Of a stretch of 64,000 nt of DNA, positions 50,001-60,295 are shown piece by piece. Position numbers and translations under genes: made by a program. The notes beneath the pieces were generated by a model. The model saw nothing but the letters and a program-made list of their open reading frames with translations, was not told the DNA's origin and searched no databases. The first letter of the stretch is position 1; each line of letters starts with the position of its first letter. This DNA comes from Tritrichomonas musculus (taxonomy: Eukaryota > Parabasalia > Tritrichomonadida > Tritrichomonadidae): contig JAPFFF010000022.1 in the NCBI GenBank assembly GCA_039105265.1, positions 992,001 to 1,056,000 of the forward strand. Reading direction: 5' to 3'.

Positions 50001-52628
50001 TTATGCCTTAAAGCATGCAAGTGTTTTATTATCTATTATTGCAGTTATGATACCAACAGTCATACGTTTAATCTTTGATGTTATTGCAGTTTCACCACTG
50101 AGAATCTTCAATTTATTATCTTCATTATCAATAAATACTTCATCCCCAATACCATAACAAGATGAATCATCAACTTTTACAAGATAATCGCCATGGGAAC
50201 TAAATGTTATAGCATTATTTTTTTGGTCAATTCTAACACAAATACCAACATATTCTTTCCATGAACCAGTAGTTTTGACACTGCAAATACAATCTGTAGT
50301 ATCATTCACAGTTGAAAGTACCCACGTATCACCATCATGTTTATAAACCTTACCAGTCATATATACTGGAGCTCCAATAACGAAATCGGTGATGGTGTTA
50401 ACCGATGACTCGATTGGGGAGTAGTGGGTGATGGTAGTTGAACCATTGGATGTAATTGTACCAGAAACAGTTAAATCACCAGTAATAGTTGTGTCATGAT
50501 GCAATTTAATAGTTTTTGTATTATTATTAATATTTTGGTTTAATGTTATGAATGCAAAAGGACCTACATATAATATCATTGATTGACCTGTATTAGCTGT
50601 TTTTTCATAACGAACAGACACGTGTTCTGTAAATGAATTACCTAAAAGAATGGTACATTTATTGTCACCTGTTTTTGAATACACATTCAGAGAAAAATTT
50701 GTAGTTGCAGAAGCTATTGTCAACGCTCCATCAATAGTTGAATTACCTTCTTTGGGAACATATTTTTCATCAGATTCGGATTTCAATGCAAAATTATCAT
50801 TCACATATTTCACAGATGAAATCATATTATCGTTTACAGGTTGGTTGCTGATTAATGTGATAGATGCATCATATATATTGGTTAGTGTATCGTCCGCGGC
50901 TCTCAATGAAACAATACGTGTAGCTACACGAATATCTATTGATTCGCTTGACTCACTACTTACTGATTTGTATATGAGATTTGCACCCTTTCGTCCAGAA
51001 TAAGTATATTCAGCTTCTTCATATGTTGATTCTTCAGCATTTCGTTTGAACTTTACGATTATATTTTTAGTTGTCAATACTCTTCTTATATATTCATCTG
51101 GGATTGCACAACCACTATCATTCTGTATACATTGAATTGTGAATCGTTCTGGACTTTCATCAACAACATTCGAGTCTTTGATAAATGGTGATTCAATTTG
51201 TGCTCTAATGAAATTATATGCTATAGGATTATTATTTCTATGTGCTGCAATATACGATACATATACAATTTGTCCATCATCATGACGCCATATTATTCTA
51301 TCAATGCGTTTACCATTGCTATCATATCTGTCCAAGCAATCAAAAGTGTTAGTAGAGCCATTTGGTTTAAATATTACATCAATATGCATAATATCATCAT
51401 CTTGATTATCTCCCCAATTAACATCAAATACCAAATGAACTCCAGCATTTGGTAGCTTAGGGGTAATATATGCACCGTCATATAAGTTTGCAGGATATGC
51501 AATATTCAATTCAGTGCCATATAGTGCGGTACTCAATGCAGATTCATTAACCAAATCTGTGGGTACCTCAGGGATTTCACTTTTCAAAGCATATTTCCCA
51601 TCAGCCACATCCTTGGTCTCATATTTATCTAATTCATAAGCCAATTCATCTTCATCAACAAACTTCTCATCAGCTTGTGCACTAGTATAATACGGTGTCA
51701 AATCAACTGGTTCTGGTATATCTGTCTTCAATGCATAAGTGTTCGACACATATCTAGCTGAATAAGCGTTTTTGTCTGTTGGTTCGACAGTTTTGGTTAT
51801 TGAACATGATAATATTTCCGGTGTATCACCAGTTCCTGGATTGATTAATTCATGGCTTTGATACAGTATCCAAAGACCAGAACTACTTCCGTCGATACGC
51901 AGTATCTGAGAGGGTAGATTATCATCATCGTCATTGTACGAATAGTCTGCGTGAACATAATGGGCCGTATAGAAACTGTCTGATGATACAATATCCAACC
52001 CATATTGCTCAATCAGTTCATGATATGTGTTGTAATCTAAATCAGGAATTGTATTATTGACGATTTTGAATTGAATAGTTGTTTGCCCCTCAATAATTTC
52101 TGGAATTTCGCTTTTCACTTGCTCAATAGCAAGGGTCATATCTGTTGTCAAAGCATAATTTGTCAAATCAACAGGTTCTGGAATGTCTTCTTTTTTTGCA
52201 TACAATGTCATATCTGGCAAGTCCTGCGCTTTAGCGTACTCACTTAAGTTCGTAAGTTTCGCATATGGTTCCAAAGCAGTTGTCAAAGCAGATTCATTAA
52301 CCAAATCTGTAGGTATTTCAGGTATGTCAGTTGATAATGCAAAGTTGTTAACAACGTAATCACGTAATGTATTAACAGCGTTTTCAATTTCTTCACTACT
52401 AGCATACTTTAATAATTCTTTATTGAATTCCTCTGTTTTCAAATAATCGAATAAATCAGTTGTTTTTGCGTATGGTTTTAATAATTCTTTCAATTCCTCA
52501 GTATTCAAGCTTGACCCTAAATTATTTCCGTTATTGCATTGGCAAGCATATTTCTTGATATATTCTATTATCAATTCATCAATTGTATTAACTTTTTTTA
52601 TATTACCCGCTTGTTCTATCGTGAACAT
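50001..52628 (-). CDS. Trimeric fibre-like protein (P4)
   Basis: About 875 residues from ATG 52628 (MFTIEQAGNIKKVNTIDELI). The shaft is made of short repeated units (YAKTTDLFDYLKT, EIPTDLVNESALTTAL, YALTTDMTLAIEQVKSEIP, YALKSEIPEVPTDLVNESAL), as in phage tail fibres. Globular beta domains lie between, and near 716 there is a GDLTVSGTITSNGSTTI stretch typical of fibre shafts, followed by a beta-rich end. Probably the receptor-binding spike of the virion (inference). The ALKSEIP units also occur in the P2 fibre tip. Divergent from the 52643 gene with 14 bp between starts. Confidence 0.72.
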   Translation of the reverse strand: MFTIEQAGNIKKVNTIDELIIEYIKKYACQCNNGNNLGSSLNTEELKELLKPYAKTTDLFDYLKTEEFNKELLKYASSEEIENAVNTLRDYVVNNFALSTDIPEIPTDLVNESALTTALEPYAKLTNLSEYAKAQDLPDMTLYAKKEDIPEPVDLTNYALTTDMTLAIEQVKSEIPEIIEGQTTIQFKIVNNTIPDLDYNTYHELIEQYGLDIVSSDSFYTAHYVHADYSYNDDDDNLPSQILRIDGSSSGLWILYQSHELINPGTGDTPEILSCSITKTVEPTDKNAYSARYVSNTYALKTDIPEPVDLTPYYTSAQADEKFVDEDELAYELDKYETKDVADGKYALKSEIPEVPTDLVNESALSTALYGTELNIAYPANLYDGAYITPKLPNAGVHLVFDVNWGDNQDDDIMHIDVIFKPNGSTNTFDCLDRYDSNGKRIDRIIWRHDDGQIVYVSYIAAHRNNNPIAYNFIRAQIESPFIKDSNVVDESPERFTIQCIQNDSGCAIPDEYIRRVLTTKNIIVKFKRNAEESTYEEAEYTYSGRKGANLIYKSVSSESSESIDIRVATRIVSLRAADDTLTNIYDASITLISNQPVNDNMISSVKYVNDNFALKSESDEKYVPKEGNSTIDGALTIASATTNFSLNVYSKTGDNKCTILLGNSFTEHVSVRYEKTANTGQSMILYVGPFAFITLNQNINNNTKTIKLHHDTTITGDLTVSGTITSNGSTTITHYSPIESSVNTITDFVIGAPVYMTGKVYKHDGDTWVLSTVNDTTDCICSVKTTGSWKEYVGICVRIDQKNNAITFSSHGDYLVKVDDSSCYGIGDEVFIDNEDNKLKILSGETAITSKIKRMTVGIITAIIDNKTLACFKA

Positions 52629-52642
52629 TTTGGGAATAATAA

Positions 52643-54721
52643 ATGATAACAAACATAAACGAAGATTTCATACTAAACGAAGTAAAAAAAAGGGACTATC
52701 AAGATATGCTCGTATTCATGTTCCAAAATAGTAAGTTAACACAAATAACAACAATTATTGGTAATATTATTGAGTATCTTAAGAATCCTCGTAACTATGT
52801 CAAAGATGTAAAAACAAATTTAAAAGATATGCTTGATAAATATAACGCAAAGCCTAAAGGAACTTCAAGACAAAAAAATGAATTAGCTAAAATACTTGAT
52901 TCAAAAGCGAATTACTTTATTGATTTAACCAACTATCTGAAAAATAAAGAAAAACCTTTTTCCATTCCACAAGTTGAAGAGGAGGAGGAGCCCGATTTAG
53001 CAGACCATTATTTCAGAAATCGAATTAATAAAGATATTGAATCACTTAGTGATTTAGTTATACTTGATAGTAATCATATTAATGCTTTACAATTATTTTA
53101 TCGTATTGCTGATGACTCAGAGAAGTATTCAGTATTCAATAAAAAAGATACCGCACAGATTCAATCACTTGTCAAATCATTGACAAATAATATAGACTCA
53201 CATAAAAACAATGAGGCATCAGATAATATAAATAACCTAATGCAATTTGAGAATATTAGAAGGAAAACCAATATTGAAACAATGAGGAAGATAGCAGAAT
53301 CTAATCAAGAAGGTCAACAATTATTAGATGCTTACAATAAATCTTCTACAATTGATGCTAATCAACTTAAGAAATTTGGCTTATTAAACGATGAATTTAC
53401 TGCTGAAAACCTTTATGGTTATTATAATCGAGCTATAAATCCCAAAGATGATTCTGACATCAGAGTAAAAAAACTTGTATTACAATTACATGATGCAATA
53501 CGTGAAACAAACATATTTGAAGAAACAACTGAGCCTAAAAACAAAAAGAAGCTCAAACAATTAATAAAGTATATTATAGAAAATGGTGACCGAGAAATAT
53601 TATTTAACATGAATAGTGATTCACAAAGTTCTGACGATAATAATGTTGATAATGAATATTTTTCCATTCCTAAATCAATGTCAAAGCCTGTATTTAAATC
53701 ACCATCTAAAAAACCTGTAGTTAGTTCTGAAAACTACGAAGATTTATTTAATGTTGATATTGCAGCACCAGAAGGTGTATCTCCAATCGATACTGATGAA
53801 TTCAAAAGCAATTATATGCAGTCTGTCCCAACTGGTAAACGTGCTGGTAAAACATTTGAAGCTTCACAAAAACGTTTAAATGACTTATACATTTTCGAAA
53901 ATAAACAAAGTATTGATGTTAGTAAATTCCGAGGGGAATTATTTGATATTCTTATTAATGGTAATTATCGTATTAAATTCTCTCCAAAATGTGCTACAAG
54001 AGATGGCGCAGAAGCCTATTGTAAGAAGAAATTTGATAAAAATGGATATCCATTATATCGATTAATTCCTGCAAGGAGAGACACATTAGACCCTCTTGGT
54101 AATCCAATTTGTGACTTAAATGGCGACAAAGTAGAGGACATCGTTATTGTTGACACTCGTGGTAAACCTGTTATAATTAATGGATTCCGTCTTGTTAAAG
54201 CAGACCCCTATAAGAAATTATGGCAAACCGAACGCATTGCTGGTAAAACAGATGATTCATTTGAAGTATGGATGAAAAATCTTACTGGTACTACTAAAAC
54301 ATGGAATTATAAACAAAAACAATGGGATGCTGGTAAAATCGATGTTAAATATGATGGAGATTTCATTAAAGCAGTTAATGCTTATCAGAAGGTTGGCTTA
54401 TCTAAACCCAAAGTCAGCACCAAACTTAATGCAAGAGGATTATGGAGTTCAATCTTTTCAAAAATATGGCAATTAGCACTCTTTAATATGTTTGGAGATG
54501 ATGAACAACATGGAAAATATCAATTTATGGAACCATTGAAGGGTATATTCAGTTATTTAAAAATATGTACCGCTGTATTTATTTTACAATATGAATTGAA
54601 AGTAATGAAAACACATGAATGTAATAATTGGAATGAATGGGTTAAATATAAAAAAGTACACTCAAAAGCAGTAAATTCTGAATTAGGTCTTATGATTCAA
54701 GAAGATTATAATAGTATATGA
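52643..54721 (+). CDS. Large conserved-type unknown protein (P4)
   Basis: 692 residues: MITNINEDFILNEVKKRDYQ, a long helical Asn/Lys/Asp-rich N-terminal half, then a more ordered C-terminal region with KFRGELFDILINGNYRIKFS, YPLYRLIPARRDTLDPLG, VIVDTRGKPVIINGFRLV and a hydrophobic LKGIFSYLKICTAVFILQYE. No enzyme motif recognised. In other protein-primed systems a terminal protein gene often lies near the element end, but there is no evidence for that here. Overlaps the next start by 4 bp. Confidence 0.65.
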   Translation: MITNINEDFILNEVKKRDYQDMLVFMFQNSKLTQITTIIGNIIEYLKNPRNYVKDVKTNLKDMLDKYNAKPKGTSRQKNELAKILDSKANYFIDLTNYLKNKEKPFSIPQVEEEEEPDLADHYFRNRINKDIESLSDLVILDSNHINALQLFYRIADDSEKYSVFNKKDTAQIQSLVKSLTNNIDSHKNNEASDNINNLMQFENIRRKTNIETMRKIAESNQEGQQLLDAYNKSSTIDANQLKKFGLLNDEFTAENLYGYYNRAINPKDDSDIRVKKLVLQLHDAIRETNIFEETTEPKNKKKLKQLIKYIIENGDREILFNMNSDSQSSDDNNVDNEYFSIPKSMSKPVFKSPSKKPVVSSENYEDLFNVDIAAPEGVSPIDTDEFKSNYMQSVPTGKRAGKTFEASQKRLNDLYIFENKQSIDVSKFRGELFDILINGNYRIKFSPKCATRDGAEAYCKKKFDKNGYPLYRLIPARRDTLDPLGNPICDLNGDKVEDIVIVDTRGKPVIINGFRLVKADPYKKLWQTERIAGKTDDSFEVWMKNLTGTTKTWNYKQKQWDAGKIDVKYDGDFIKAVNAYQKVGLSKPKVSTKLNARGLWSSIFSKIWQLALFNMFGDDEQHGKYQFMEPLKGIFSYLKICTAVFILQYELKVMKTHECNNWNEWVKYKKVHSKAVNSELGLMIQEDYNSI

Positions 54722-55116
54722 AAGATGTTATCCCAATTGGCGGTGAAATAAATGGTTTAGCTGAAATATCAGAACGATTAGGAAAAATATTATCCCTAAC
54801 AATTGAACTAATAATTAACGTTGGACTTGGATATACAGAAGAAAAGAAAGAACGATTTACACAATTAGCACGGGAAATATTGGAAAATAAATTGACTAAA
54901 GAAGAAAAGAAACAATTACGAGAACACTTTGGTTCAAATATTGATAAACATATTAATTTGAATGTTGGCGGAAATTACATTGAAGTTAAAAATTTGTATA
55001 AATCATTGTATGATAATTATCGCGACAAAACATATATTAAATCAAGAACTGATGAAAAACTAGCTAATGTTAAAGTTGAATCTGATGATGACGATGAAGC
55101 TGAAGATGAAGCATAA
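54718..55116 (+). CDS. Small helical protein with acidic tail (P4)
   Basis: 132 residues: MKDVIPIGGEINGLAEISER, an amphipathic helix, EEKKQLREHFGSNIDKHINL and a terminal DDDDEAEDEA. The start overlaps the preceding stop, so the two may be translated together or belong to one functional unit. Converges on the 55125 gene with 8 bp between. Unknown family. Confidence 0.6.
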   Translation: MKDVIPIGGEINGLAEISERLGKILSLTIELIINVGLGYTEEKKERFTQLAREILENKLTKEEKKQLREHFGSNIDKHINLNVGGNYIEVKNLYKSLYDNYRDKTYIKSRTDEKLANVKVESDDDDEAEDEA

Positions 55117-55124
55117 AAAAATAT

Positions 55125-56300
55125 TTAATCTGTTTTATTTTTTGGTAATCTGAAAGTTGATATATGTGTTTTTGGTTTGTTTTCTGACTTACTCTCATTA
55201 ATCTTTGGTAAGTTTCCATTGGTTGCATTATTTGTTTCACTAGTTAAAGATGATTTTTTTGGCTCTGCATTAAAATTAAAATTAGTACCTGTTGGCATAT
55301 TAAATGTTGTGGGTTGAAAGTAATTCATTGGACTAAAGTTATTAGGATTTTGTTGTACAGAGCTTTGAGGTTTCATCCATGTATTTGAGGTCGATACATT
55401 GCTGAAAATAGAGCTCGGTAATGTCTCAACATCTGGTTTCATTGTAGTCGTACTCTCGACTTCTTTATCCAAACCTTGTAACATAGATGGAACTGGAGGA
55501 TTTATTTTTTTAGGTCTTATTTCATCATAATCATATTTATTATTGATATCGACATTACTTGTTTCATATTTACCATCATTATCATTTTCTGAAATATCCA
55601 TTAATGGTTCAAGGCTTTCAGGAGTTTCATTAAAATGGACTTTTAATAATGGACTTACATAATTAGATTTAAATACATTAATAACAGGAAAATGGTAATG
55701 CCAATTTTGAAATTCATATTTAAATTTTTTTAAATCAGCTTCCTCATCCAAATTTCGTAATTCAACACGATTCCATTCATTCATAAAAGTTTCAGGTTTG
55801 AAACAAAGAAATATGTGTAACGGAAGTGGTTTGATTTTTCTATTTACATCTCCTTCGGAATCTAATTCAAAACAGAAATTATTTGTTTCTTTAATAGCAT
55901 ATTTATATCCACAATCTTCCATTAATACAATATATGATTTATTTAGTTCATCAAACCATCTTTCAACAAATTTAATATCTGTATTTCCAATTTTGGAACC
56001 AATTTCAATAGAAATGACAAATTTTCTTTTTAAATAAGGACGTTTATTATCTAAGATGTTCATTTTTGTATTCATATCAACTTTCTTAGGTAAATTTAAC
56101 AATATATTATCACCTTCCATAAAAACAAATAAATCTTGATAATTACTACTCAAATAGAAGTAAACTTTCTTATCTTTTTTATCAATATATGAATATAATG
56201 TGTGAGTTCTATCTAGAATAATTGCATCCTTATCAATTAAATTAGATTCTTGTTCTGCTGTTAATACTTCTTTATTTTTATCCTTTGTTTTACGTATCAT
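55125..56300 (-). CDS. Conserved unknown protein with disordered tail (P4)
   Basis: 391 residues. The N-terminal ~190 residues look like a mixed beta fold (TLYSYIDKKDKKVYFYLSSN; KFVISIEIGSKIGNTDIKFV) ending in PLHIFLCFKPETFMNEWNRV. The C-terminal half is low-complexity Asn/Pro/Ser/Thr (QQNPNNFSPMNYFQPTTF). The P3 relative is cut by P4 itself. Beside the minor capsid candidate and integrase; may be a virion protein, but no motif proves it. Confidence 0.68.
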   Translation of the reverse strand: MIRKTKDKNKEVLTAEQESNLIDKDAIILDRTHTLYSYIDKKDKKVYFYLSSNYQDLFVFMEGDNILLNLPKKVDMNTKMNILDNKRPYLKRKFVISIEIGSKIGNTDIKFVERWFDELNKSYIVLMEDCGYKYAIKETNNFCFELDSEGDVNRKIKPLPLHIFLCFKPETFMNEWNRVELRNLDEEADLKKFKYEFQNWHYHFPVINVFKSNYVSPLLKVHFNETPESLEPLMDISENDNDGKYETSNVDINNKYDYDEIRPKKINPPVPSMLQGLDKEVESTTTMKPDVETLPSSIFSNVSTSNTWMKPQSSVQQNPNNFSPMNYFQPTTFNMPTGTNFNFNAEPKKSSLTSETNNATNGNLPKINESKSENKPKTHISTFRLPKNKTD

Positions 56301-56368
56301 TTTTCATTTGGAACAAAAATAATAAGGCCTAAATGGCTATTTGGTGCCTGGCAAACAAAAAAACCTAT

Positions 56369-56749
56369 TTAAAAGATTAATAGGCAACTCATTACAAAAG
56401 CAGATGGTTCAATTGAGTTCCCATATAAATCTGTGAACCAAATTTTAAAATTACGTTCATGACCAAGGAATTCATATTTTCGATATTTAGTTTGACGTCT
56501 GTTTGCTAACATAATGAAACAATCACAATAACCATCTTGTTGTACAATATCAGAGTGTACCATCAAATCTCCAACAAGAGTATCCTTAACAATTGCTCCA
56601 ACATACTGTACAACAATGAATTTCTTATTTTTACTTGAAACGAATTCACTTGGAAGAACAAATTCTTTATCTTGTGTATGGAAATAACGCTTAGTAATTG
56701 GTTGTTTAAAATTTATCGTTGATACATTTTTGATATTATTTGTTAACAT
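56369..56749 (-). CDS. Small beta-rich protein, candidate minor capsid/penton-like (P4)
   Basis: 126 residues, MLTNNIKNVSTINFKQPITK then strands as in P3 48253-48609, ending EPSAFVMSCLLIF. The pattern of short beta strands with a terminal hydrophobic strand matches jelly-roll minor capsid proteins by eye. The frame start overlaps the integrase end by 14 bp. A shorter start (as in P3) is possible. Confidence 0.6.
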   Translation of the reverse strand: MLTNNIKNVSTINFKQPITKRYFHTQDKEFVLPSEFVSSKNKKFIVVQYVGAIVKDTLVGDLMVHSDIVQQDGYCDCFIMLANRRQTKYRKYEFLGHERNFKIWFTDLYGNSIEPSAFVMSCLLIF

Positions 56750-58118
56750 TTAGTATGAAATACTCTTTATAATCTTCATTCAAGTCATCAATGGAATCAC
56801 AAACATATTTTGTATAAATAATTGGAATTTCAATTTCATTTTTTTCAACATCAGTTTGAGCTTTACGCCCTCGTTCAGGTTGTTCGTAGGGAATTAACCC
56901 CTTGTCTGTTTTACTGAATGTGTAATATTGATTTAACAATCTACATTTAACATTTCCGTTTTGATAACAAATGAATTCAGCTATATCATCAAATACACGA
57001 CGTCGTTTTTCATGCTTTTTTTGGGTCTTACCTCTGTCAAGATGTATCAAAATTATGTTACCACGTTTGTAATTAAGCAAGCCTTTCAACTTCTGTTTTT
57101 CATTTATCTTTCTCAATTTCATTTTCATCATTCGAATATACTTCCATTCCAAATCAACATTGTTTTGAACTTGAACTGGAGAATAATAAATCCATTTAGT
57201 TGGAGGAATCAATCCAGAACCTTGATATTCAGATAATTCATCTTCATTATAATCATAATTCCGAAATCTCAATGAATTGTGAGGAGTGTTATTATAGAAG
57301 TTCACCATTTGTCTCATGAGATTATAATCAGCAATTCTTCGATTATCCATTCCGAAGGCATTTCTAAGAGTTCTAATTACAGAATCAACGTTTTTATGAG
57401 CGAGAGCGTAAGGGGAAGAATTAATTACAAATTTGACTGGATAATAATCATTGATATCGTCAATTTTCAACTCAATTTTTGAGATTGGTGACTTGATAAC
57501 ATTTTTATATCCACTTTTTTTCAAAAATGCTATTAACGTTTTCAAATTAGTATTGAACAATATTTCATTTCTAACTTGATTTCTTAACTCAGGTTTATAA
57601 TTGTATGCTACTTGTAAATCATTTGAGATATCTGTTTTGAGAATTACTTTTGTATTATCTTTCAATACAATACATTCATCTTTTAAACTAACAAATCCAG
57701 ATTCACCATCACATTTAATTGTCTTGAATTCAAACTTAGGATTCTTTTCAACAATTCGTTTTAAAGTTTGAGTTATTTCACTTTTGTATGACATTGGTTC
57801 CACAATTAGATATCTAGTATTCACATTTATCAAAACGAGATAGATTTGCTCTTGTTTAATTGGATGTTCAACATCTGCATAATAATGTGAGAACATCAAA
57901 TCGGCTTCCCAACATCCTGGTTCATTTGAGAAATTTGGTTTTGACATTTTTTTGCATGCTTTGAGTTTGAAATCAGGTATGAAAGGTTCTGTTTTAATGT
58001 TTGTGTTGAAAACAGGTTGTAAATCAGTTTCAACGTATTTGTATTTCGATTTGAATGGATATTTCAATAATGAAGGATATTCTTTATCATAAATTCTGAG
58101 AGATTTTGTTTTTGACAT
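56736..58118 (-). CDS. Full-length rve integrase (P4)
   Basis: 460 residues from ATG 58118 (MSKTKSLRIYDKEYPSLLKY). Pre-core ACKKMSKPNFSNEPGCWEAD with the first Asp, then QIYLVLINVNTRYLIVEPMS, FKTIKCDGESGF with the second Asp, and the helix ALAHKNVDSVIRTLRNAFGM with NFYNNTPHNSLRFRN. The C-terminal ~90 residues form a basic SH3/chromo-like domain (RGNIILIHLDRGKTQKKHEK; VKCRLLNQYYTFSKTDKG), as in LTR-type integrases. The most complete integrase in the window; inserts element DNA into the target. Confidence 0.9.
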   Translation of the reverse strand: MSKTKSLRIYDKEYPSLLKYPFKSKYKYVETDLQPVFNTNIKTEPFIPDFKLKACKKMSKPNFSNEPGCWEADLMFSHYYADVEHPIKQEQIYLVLINVNTRYLIVEPMSYKSEITQTLKRIVEKNPKFEFKTIKCDGESGFVSLKDECIVLKDNTKVILKTDISNDLQVAYNYKPELRNQVRNEILFNTNLKTLIAFLKKSGYKNVIKSPISKIELKIDDINDYYPVKFVINSSPYALAHKNVDSVIRTLRNAFGMDNRRIADYNLMRQMVNFYNNTPHNSLRFRNYDYNEDELSEYQGSGLIPPTKWIYYSPVQVQNNVDLEWKYIRMMKMKLRKINEKQKLKGLLNYKRGNIILIHLDRGKTQKKHEKRRRVFDDIAEFICYQNGNVKCRLLNQYYTFSKTDKGLIPYEQPERGRKAQTDVEKNEIEIPIIYTKYVCDSIDDLNEDYKEYFILNVNK

Positions 58119-58178
58119 TTCGAATACAATAAGGTAATTCAGAAGCAAAAAAAAAATATCTCAAATCAAATCTCAATT

Positions 58179-60203
58179 TTATGCGTTTATTTGTGAACCA
58201 GCTGGAGATTCATCATCGATGTACTCTAAACCATTCAAACTTAATTTGAAATAGGTATCTCTTGTGAGCCATAATTGTGTTGGGGGTGGATGTACTGTAC
58301 CTTCTTCATTAACATTATAGTAAGTATCATTTGGACCTGTATATATTGGTTGACCATTAACCTGAACTTGAATGTTACCAAATCCACCATCCAAACCATC
58401 ATAACAATAACCAGCAGATGAACGTTCAGTTTGAATATTGAAAACAAAGCTAGAAGCATCACTTAAAGTATTCTTGTAGCGAACTCCGTTTGCATCATTC
58501 TTTGGCATAGTCATTGAGTCCTCAAATTCTTTAGTGCATTGTAATGCGATTGCATCAAGGTCTCCAGCGGTTAATTGATTCTCAAAGAATCTTGCACCAA
58601 TTGTTGAAACATTTTCATCTGGGAAGTTCTTTCCTCCAATATTGAGATAACAATTTTGATATACTGGATTTTCGAAAACAGTGAGGTCATTATGATGCTT
58701 TGGAAACATAATTGACATTGTTGTAACATTAATTAATGGAATATTCAATGTTGACTTAATTCCATTTGCGGCAGGAGCAATTGGGAATGAATGGTAATCA
58801 ACTTTCTGAGATGGGATTATAATTCCTTCACGGAGAATATTTTCAATACCTCTGCGAGTAGATTCACAGACACCATAACCTTGCATATTTGATTTACATA
58901 ATGTGATTGTCATTCTGTTTACAGTTAATGTGGCTTTCTGTGATGAATATGTTTCGTTGTGAAGTTGTAATTTAGCATCATGAATTGATTGAAGAGTCTG
59001 CTTAGCAGAAACAACTGGTGTTTTAACAATTTGCCAAGCATAATATCTTCCATTCTTGTCAGAATGATTTAATGGAGGTAATGTTACAGCAGGATTATGA
59101 ACACAAATTTCTTCATCAGTTGCACCTGGTTGGAGTCCAAATTCTTCAAATTCTTCCTTTGTGTAACTGAAATTGAATTCCAAATCTGTAAGAATATCAG
59201 TGTAACCAGTACTTCCATCATCATTATCCCATTGTTCACCAATTCGATATTGAATCTTGTATTTAACAGGTGTTGGAGTTGGTTCAGGAGATGGGTCTGG
59301 AGTTGGTTCAGGAGATGGTTCGGGAGATGGGTCTGGAGATGGAGTTCCAGGTCCTGGTATAATAGCTTCATTACCAATTTGTGTAAATTGATGTTTCAAA
59401 TGACCGCGAGCTTTAATTTCTTTCAATCGTTCTAATTCAGCAGATGTAACAGAATCATTATCTTCAAGATAAGCCTTTGTTTCAGCAACAGTATAAGGGT
59501 CAATTGCTGCCCAAACTAATCCTGCAGGAGTTACTTGGAAACGAATTGATAAATCACCTATGATTCCATTTGGGAATAAATCGAAAGCTTGAAGGGCAAG
59601 TAAATCATCAAATGGAACGTTCAAATCAAATTCAACTTGTGATTTACCATTAGATTTGAATGAATTTAGATTAACATAAGTACCTGCAACAGTTTGTGAA
59701 TAATTTGAAACGTTTTCCCAAAGTGAATGAACAAATCGTCTTCGCTTTTTTTCAGTTTCTGGTTTCACAGCAGAGTATAGAAATCCTTCTCGAACACATT
59801 CGTTTTGCTGATATCCAACATTTACATTATTATGAAGAATTTCCAATCTGTCGAATAATTGATTTGAAGATTTAAGTCCGACGAATAATTTGTAGAAGTT
59901 ATTTGGGTCATCAATTTGTTGTAATTTAGCTAAATCAGTATTCAATTGTAAATCCAATTTGACATGAAATGTTAAGAATCCTTTATCAACATCAGAAATG
60001 AAATGGTCTGGATGCGTTAATGAGATTTGAGAATATTGTCCTTGATGAAATGGTGCAGGTTGGTCATGACAATCAACAGTTCTGAATGAAAATGAGCGTG
60101 TACCATCATTAGTATTAATCATTTCACGCATCTTATTAAATGTATCAAGAACGTTTCCTGCTTCAATTTTGTAATTATGTGCTCTTTCGTTGCGATACAA
60201 CAT
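58179..60203 (-). CDS. Double jelly-roll major capsid protein (P4)
   Basis: 674 residues, intact. Jelly-roll regions nearly identical to P3; the central insertion (about 58920-59360) is the P1 type: a Pro/Ser/Asp/Glu linker (tandem PSPEP/PTPDP units, 59270-59345) followed by VKYKIQYRIGEQWDNDDGST and CVHNPAVTLPPLNHSDKNGR. This mix implies exchange of the surface domain. Same strand as and just upstream of the integrase, divergent from the pVI-like gene. Confidence 0.9.
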   Translation of the reverse strand: MLYRNERAHNYKIEAGNVLDTFNKMREMINTNDGTRSFSFRTVDCHDQPAPFHQGQYSQISLTHPDHFISDVDKGFLTFHVKLDLQLNTDLAKLQQIDDPNNFYKLFVGLKSSNQLFDRLEILHNNVNVGYQQNECVREGFLYSAVKPETEKKRRRFVHSLWENVSNYSQTVAGTYVNLNSFKSNGKSQVEFDLNVPFDDLLALQAFDLFPNGIIGDLSIRFQVTPAGLVWAAIDPYTVAETKAYLEDNDSVTSAELERLKEIKARGHLKHQFTQIGNEAIIPGPGTPSPDPSPEPSPEPTPDPSPEPTPTPVKYKIQYRIGEQWDNDDGSTGYTDILTDLEFNFSYTKEEFEEFGLQPGATDEEICVHNPAVTLPPLNHSDKNGRYYAWQIVKTPVVSAKQTLQSIHDAKLQLHNETYSSQKATLTVNRMTITLCKSNMQGYGVCESTRRGIENILREGIIIPSQKVDYHSFPIAPAANGIKSTLNIPLINVTTMSIMFPKHHNDLTVFENPVYQNCYLNIGGKNFPDENVSTIGARFFENQLTAGDLDAIALQCTKEFEDSMTMPKNDANGVRYKNTLSDASSFVFNIQTERSSAGYCYDGLDGGFGNIQVQVNGQPIYTGPNDTYYNVNEEGTVHPPPTQLWLTRDTYFKLSLNGLEYIDDESPAGSQINA

Positions 60204-60295
60204 TTGACTTTTTATGGAATAAAAAGACTTTCAAACGAAGTTTGAATGATAAACAAAAAAAGTACTATTATGGGTCTTTTTTCGTAATGAAAACA

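Noticed and set aside
59097-59435. Trp/Arg-repeat reading frame on the plus strand
   Set aside because: Shadow of the Pro-rich linker of the P4 capsid gene on the other strand.
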